Source of the DNA: Robinsoniella peoriensis
GTDB lineage: Bacteria; Bacillota; Clostridia; Lachnospirales; Lachnospiraceae
NCBI RefSeq assembly: GCF_042680125.1
Contig: NZ_JBHTNY010000023.1
DNA: 64,000 nt
Strand: one strand, 5' to 3'
In this document: positions 61,768 through 64,000 of the stretch, one piece after another
Layout of the letters: each line of letters begins with the position of its first letter
Position numbering within the stretch: the stretch's first letter is position 1
Notes under the pieces: model-generated
Databases searched by the model: none
Told to the model about the DNA's origin: nothing
What the model saw: the letters and a program-made list of their open reading frames with translations, nothing else
Position numbers and translations under genes: made by a program

Positions 61768-61779
61768 GAACGAAAGACA
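61702..61779. repeat. Inverted repeat at the parB break point
   Basis: Arms TGTCTTTCGT (61702-61711) and ACGAAAGACA (61770-61779), with inner pairing ATATCA / TGATAT. The left arm starts exactly where parB homology ends. Ten bases further on, TAGGTAGTGTA (61789-61799) matches the inverse of part of the dispersed 33-bp block. Likely the end of an inserted or recombined element. Confidence 0.5.
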
Positions 61780-61845
61780 ATTTTATATTAGGTAGTGTAT
61801 AATTTCATATCTGTGAAAAACCAATTTGCTATTATTCGTCAATCC

Positions 61846-61864
61846 GTATATAATAATTATATAC
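61846..61864. promoter_or_regulatory. 19-bp perfect palindrome before the excisionase-like gene
   Basis: GTATATAAT-A-ATTATATAC, 26 bp before the start at 61890. It contains TATAAT in both directions, so it may include the -10 box and act as an operator for a dimeric regulator such as the nearby Crp/Fnr-type protein. Confidence 0.55.
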
Positions 61865-61889
61865 TCTTTTGCGAAAGGAAGTTGATATT

Positions 61890-62078
61890 ATGGATTACAT
61901 TTCTGTGAAAGCCGCTTCTGAAAAATGGGGCATATCAGAAAGACGGATACAAAAATTATGTGAAGAAAATCGCATTGATGGTACTGAGAAATTTGGTCGA
62001 GCGTGGATGATACCAAAAGATGCCCAAAAGCCAATTGATGGTAGATATAAATCAACAATGAAGGTAGGTGAGATTTAA
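61890..62078 (+). CDS. Excisionase-like helix-turn-helix protein
   Basis: 62 residues from ATG 61890 (AAAGGAAG upstream). 'YISVKAASEKWGISERRIQK' and 'EKFGRAWMIPKDAQKP' match the MerR-type winged HTH of small excisionase/DNA-binding proteins found in accessory regions. It lies 2 bp before the Crp/Fnr gene and is co-transcribed with it. It may be a directionality factor of a lost integrase or a local regulator. Confidence 0.75.
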   Translation: MDYISVKAASEKWGISERRIQKLCEENRIDGTEKFGRAWMIPKDAQKPIDGRYKSTMKVGEI

Positions 62079-62080
62079 AA

Positions 62081-62698
62081 ATGAATTTTATTGATATAAT
62101 GCCCAAAGAAGTAAAACATAAACTACAAGAAAAAAGCTATGCTGCTGGGAATACTATATTATATGCTGAAGAAGAAAATAATTTCGTTTATTTTTTATTA
62201 TCTGGTGTTGCTGAAGCTTATATTCAAAGTTCCAATGGGAATTTTTCAACACTTTACTTATATAAATCGGGAAGTTTTTTTGGAGAAATAGAACAATTTT
62301 ACGATGGAAAAAAGCCTGTAGAAATTACAGCACTTTCAGATTGTATTGTAAAACGACTTTATCGAACTTATTTTCGGATTAAAAATGATTTTAATGCAAC
62401 AACATTCTTAATACAAGGATTAGCCGAAAAACTAATTATTAATTCCCAATTGGTAGAAAACATTTTGGAGCTCACAGTAAAAGAACGCTTGCTTCGGAGT
62501 ATATCATTGCATTATCATCGCAATACGCTTGATTCACTTAACAAATCTCGACTTGCTAAAGAAGTGAATTCGCCTATTAGGAGCGTTAATCGGGCAATAG
62601 ACGAATGTAAAAAGCAAGGATTACTCGATTTTTCAGATAACAAGTTTATTATTATAAATCCTAAGGAACTTCTAAAATTTCTTCCATATATAGAATGA
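62081..62698 (+). CDS. Crp/Fnr-family transcriptional regulator
   Basis: 205 residues. N-terminal cyclic-nucleotide-binding-like beta roll ('YAAGNTILYAEEENNFVYFL', 'YKSGSFFGEIEQFYDGKKPV'), a dimerisation helix, and a C-terminal winged HTH ('LDSLNKSRLAKEVNSPIRSV', 'NRAIDECKKQGLLDFSDNKF'). No cysteine cluster for an iron-sulfur centre, and the cAMP-contact Arg/Ser pair is not evident, so the ligand is unknown. AT-rich compared with genes before 61.7 kb. Followed by a strong terminator. Confidence 0.87.
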   Translation: MNFIDIMPKEVKHKLQEKSYAAGNTILYAEEENNFVYFLLSGVAEAYIQSSNGNFSTLYLYKSGSFFGEIEQFYDGKKPVEITALSDCIVKRLYRTYFRIKNDFNATTFLIQGLAEKLIINSQLVENILELTVKERLLRSISLHYHRNTLDSLNKSRLAKEVNSPIRSVNRAIDECKKQGLLDFSDNKFIIINPKELLKFLPYIE

Positions 62699-62700
62699 TG

Positions 62701-62738
62701 AAAACAGACATCTTATTTTTCAAGATGTCTGTTTTTTT
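62701..62738 (+). terminator. Intrinsic terminator after the Crp/Fnr gene
   Basis: A 14-bp perfect stem, AAAACAGACATCTT / AAGATGTCTGTTTT, followed by Ts. A textbook Rho-independent terminator. Confidence 0.9.
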
Positions 62739-62813
62739 GGGGTCAATTGACCTTTATTATTAAGCTGTCTAAATGTAATATACTTATAAGCACAAATTCT
62801 TAGGAGGTATGTC

Positions 62814-63737
62814 ATGAATGTTGCTATAACCAGAATTTTAAACATCTTAGGTGATGTAAAAATAGTAGATAAGATAGTAAATCTAAATAGCTCGGATATA
62901 AACTCTTTTCTATTAAGTGTCTTTCAGTCAGCTGTAATAAAAAAGACACCTCAAAACATATTAGCTGCGTTTTCTACCAATCGTTTCACTAGTCCAAGCC
63001 ATTTTGACCCAATCGCCTTTCATAATTTAGAGGTGAAGTTGTTATCCCTTTCAGAAAAGCTTGGAATTAAAAATCTGCTACTTTCTCCCTCCGCTCCGCT
63101 TGGTAGTTGTAGTGTTTTTGGATGTGTAAATCAAAACAATGTAATTAGTGCATTACGGGGAACCGAAACTTTATCGGACCCTTCTAATATGATAGCAATT
63201 ATTATTGCTGACGGTTTAAAAAAGAAAATAATACGTAACGAAGATGCTATCCATTATGCTACGACTACAAGAGTAGTACGTGCTCAAGCCTTTGAAGGTA
63301 AAGGGTTTTATGCTCACTTTGGAATATTTTGCATAGTTTCCTCTGGAAAAGATAAGGGTTCATATTCATGTGAATCTGAATTGCTAATAAAGCATCTAAA
63401 CTATTACAAAGACCTCTTTACAAATATTGAAAACTCAAAAATAAGTATTTGCTTACGGAAACGTGGAGGTTATCCCGACCGAGATGGATTCTTTGAAAAA
63501 ATGACTGCTATAGTAAAGTCTTCTTTACCAGAGATTCAAATTACTATTGATTTGAATAGTGAAGATAATGCTTACTACAAAGGAATAAATTTTAAGATTT
63601 ATCTACATTGCAATGATGATGTAATTGAAATTGCTGATGGCGGTTTTGTAAACTGGATTAGTGAAATGACAGGAAATAAGAAAAATCGTTGTCTGATAAG
63701 TGGGATAGGTATTGATAGATTATTGACTTTGGAGTAA
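62814..63737 (+). CDS. Class II aminoacyl-tRNA synthetase-like protein, function unknown
   Basis: 307 residues, start supported by AGGAGG six bases before the ATG. The C-terminus 'EIADGGFVNWISEMTGN' then 'KKNRCLISGIGIDRLLTLE' looks like motif 3 of class II synthetases (GxGxDRL), and 'RVVRAQAFEGKGFYAHFGIF' could hold motif 2-like strands; 'SAPLGSCSVFGCVNQNN' is unusual. At this length it would be a bare catalytic core without anticodon-binding domain, comparable with HisZ or other synthetase paralogues that modify proteins or make metabolites. Assignment is tentative. AT-rich, next to a broken acetyltransferase, in a horizontally acquired-looking tail. Confidence 0.45.
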   Translation: MNVAITRILNILGDVKIVDKIVNLNSSDINSFLLSVFQSAVIKKTPQNILAAFSTNRFTSPSHFDPIAFHNLEVKLLSLSEKLGIKNLLLSPSAPLGSCSVFGCVNQNNVISALRGTETLSDPSNMIAIIIADGLKKKIIRNEDAIHYATTTRVVRAQAFEGKGFYAHFGIFCIVSSGKDKGSYSCESELLIKHLNYYKDLFTNIENSKISICLRKRGGYPDRDGFFEKMTAIVKSSLPEIQITIDLNSEDNAYYKGINFKIYLHCNDDVIEIADGGFVNWISEMTGNKKNRCLISGIGIDRLLTLE

Positions 63738-63741
63738 TAAA

Positions 63742-63969
63742 ATGAAATTAGAAAATTGGTCAACTGAATATATAAATGACTTAGTAAAAAATGCTAACAA
63801 TAGGAATGTATCAAAAAATTTGAGAAATATTTTTCCATATCCATATTCCGTTGTGGATGCTGAGAAATTTATCACACACTGCCAAAGATGTGATAATAAA
63901 CATATAAATCTTGCAATCATTAAATGGATAGGCTACAATAAATTGGACAGATATTTTAAGGTCATGTAA
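63742..63969 (+). pseudogene. GNAT acetyltransferase, truncated
   Basis: 75 residues. 'NVSKNLRNIFPYPYSVVDAE' and 'KFITHC' match the N-terminal part of RimJ/RimL-type acetyltransferases (family length about 170-185). After residue ~55 the acetyl-CoA-binding core is missing and the short ending 'IIKWIGYNKLDRYFKVM' looks like the last strand of the same family, so an in-frame internal deletion is likely. It starts 4 bp after the synthetase-like gene. A new gene begins behind AAAGGAG at 63997 and leaves the window. Confidence 0.6.
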
Positions 63970-64000
63970 AATAAAAGAAACAAAGGAGCAGACAACATGG

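Overview
The window looks like a chromosome segment of a gut-type Firmicute, probably Lachnospiraceae-like. It has moderate-to-low GC, lipoprotein-dependent ABC sugar importers without local ATPases, YesM/YesN-type two-component pairs, AraC and LacI regulators, a GPH symporter and many intracellular glycoside hydrolases. This placement is inference from gene style; there is no rRNA or other marker gene here.

Layout. (1) 1-3.2 kb is a decayed accessory stretch: the N-terminus of a secreted glycosidase cut by the window edge, a TfoX-C-like remnant, a 5'-truncated adenylosuccinate-synthetase-like (AdSS-like) pseudogene, and a DUF3990 ADP-ribosyltransferase-like gene overlapping a probable partner gene. 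(2) 3.4-19.4 kb is a host-glycan module: a LacI regulator, an ABC importer operon ending in a GH95 alpha-L-fucosidase, and a 2828-residue secreted GH98 protein. The identical operator TGAACCGTTTCA occurs twice upstream of the importer operon and twice upstream of the GH98 gene, so the two units appear to form one regulon. The likely route is extracellular release of fucosylated blood-group-type oligosaccharides, import, then defucosylation in the cytoplasm. (3) 19.7-23.7 kb is the most unusual part, a four-gene operon on the minus strand: NrtR-like Nudix/winged-helix regulator, J-domain/pseudokinase protein, von Willebrand A (vWA) protein and a divergent AdSS paralogue. A 21-bp palindrome sits exactly on its sigma-A promoter. 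(4) 23.9-33.3 kb holds an ABC importer operon with a GH2 beta-mannosidase-like enzyme and a 59-residue membrane ORF, divergent from a YesM/YesN pair. (5) 33.5-46.8 kb is a second glycan operon with an LplA/LplB/LplC-type importer, GH43, an embedded YesM/YesN pair, a GH106-like enzyme, GH1 and a glycosidase remnant. (6) 47-57.2 kb is a rhamnoside-type operon (GH1, GPH symporter, GH78, GH2, isomerase-like protein and an unrecognised beta-propeller-like protein) with a divergent AraC regulator. (7) 59-64 kb has a Crh-like HPr protein, another AraC regulator, broken ParA/ParB genes of an old mobile element, and an AT-rich tail (excisionase-like, Crp/Fnr, class II synthetase-like and truncated acetyltransferase genes).

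How the parts work together. Regions 2, 4, 5 and 6 each follow the pattern sensor or regulator, importer, intracellular hydrolases. The only enzymes with a visible export signal are the GH98 protein and the left-edge glycosidase. Region 3 and the decayed copy in region 1 share the same flanking repeat and terminator, so they appear to be two copies of one cassette, one of which has collapsed. No tRNA, rRNA or CRISPR array was seen.
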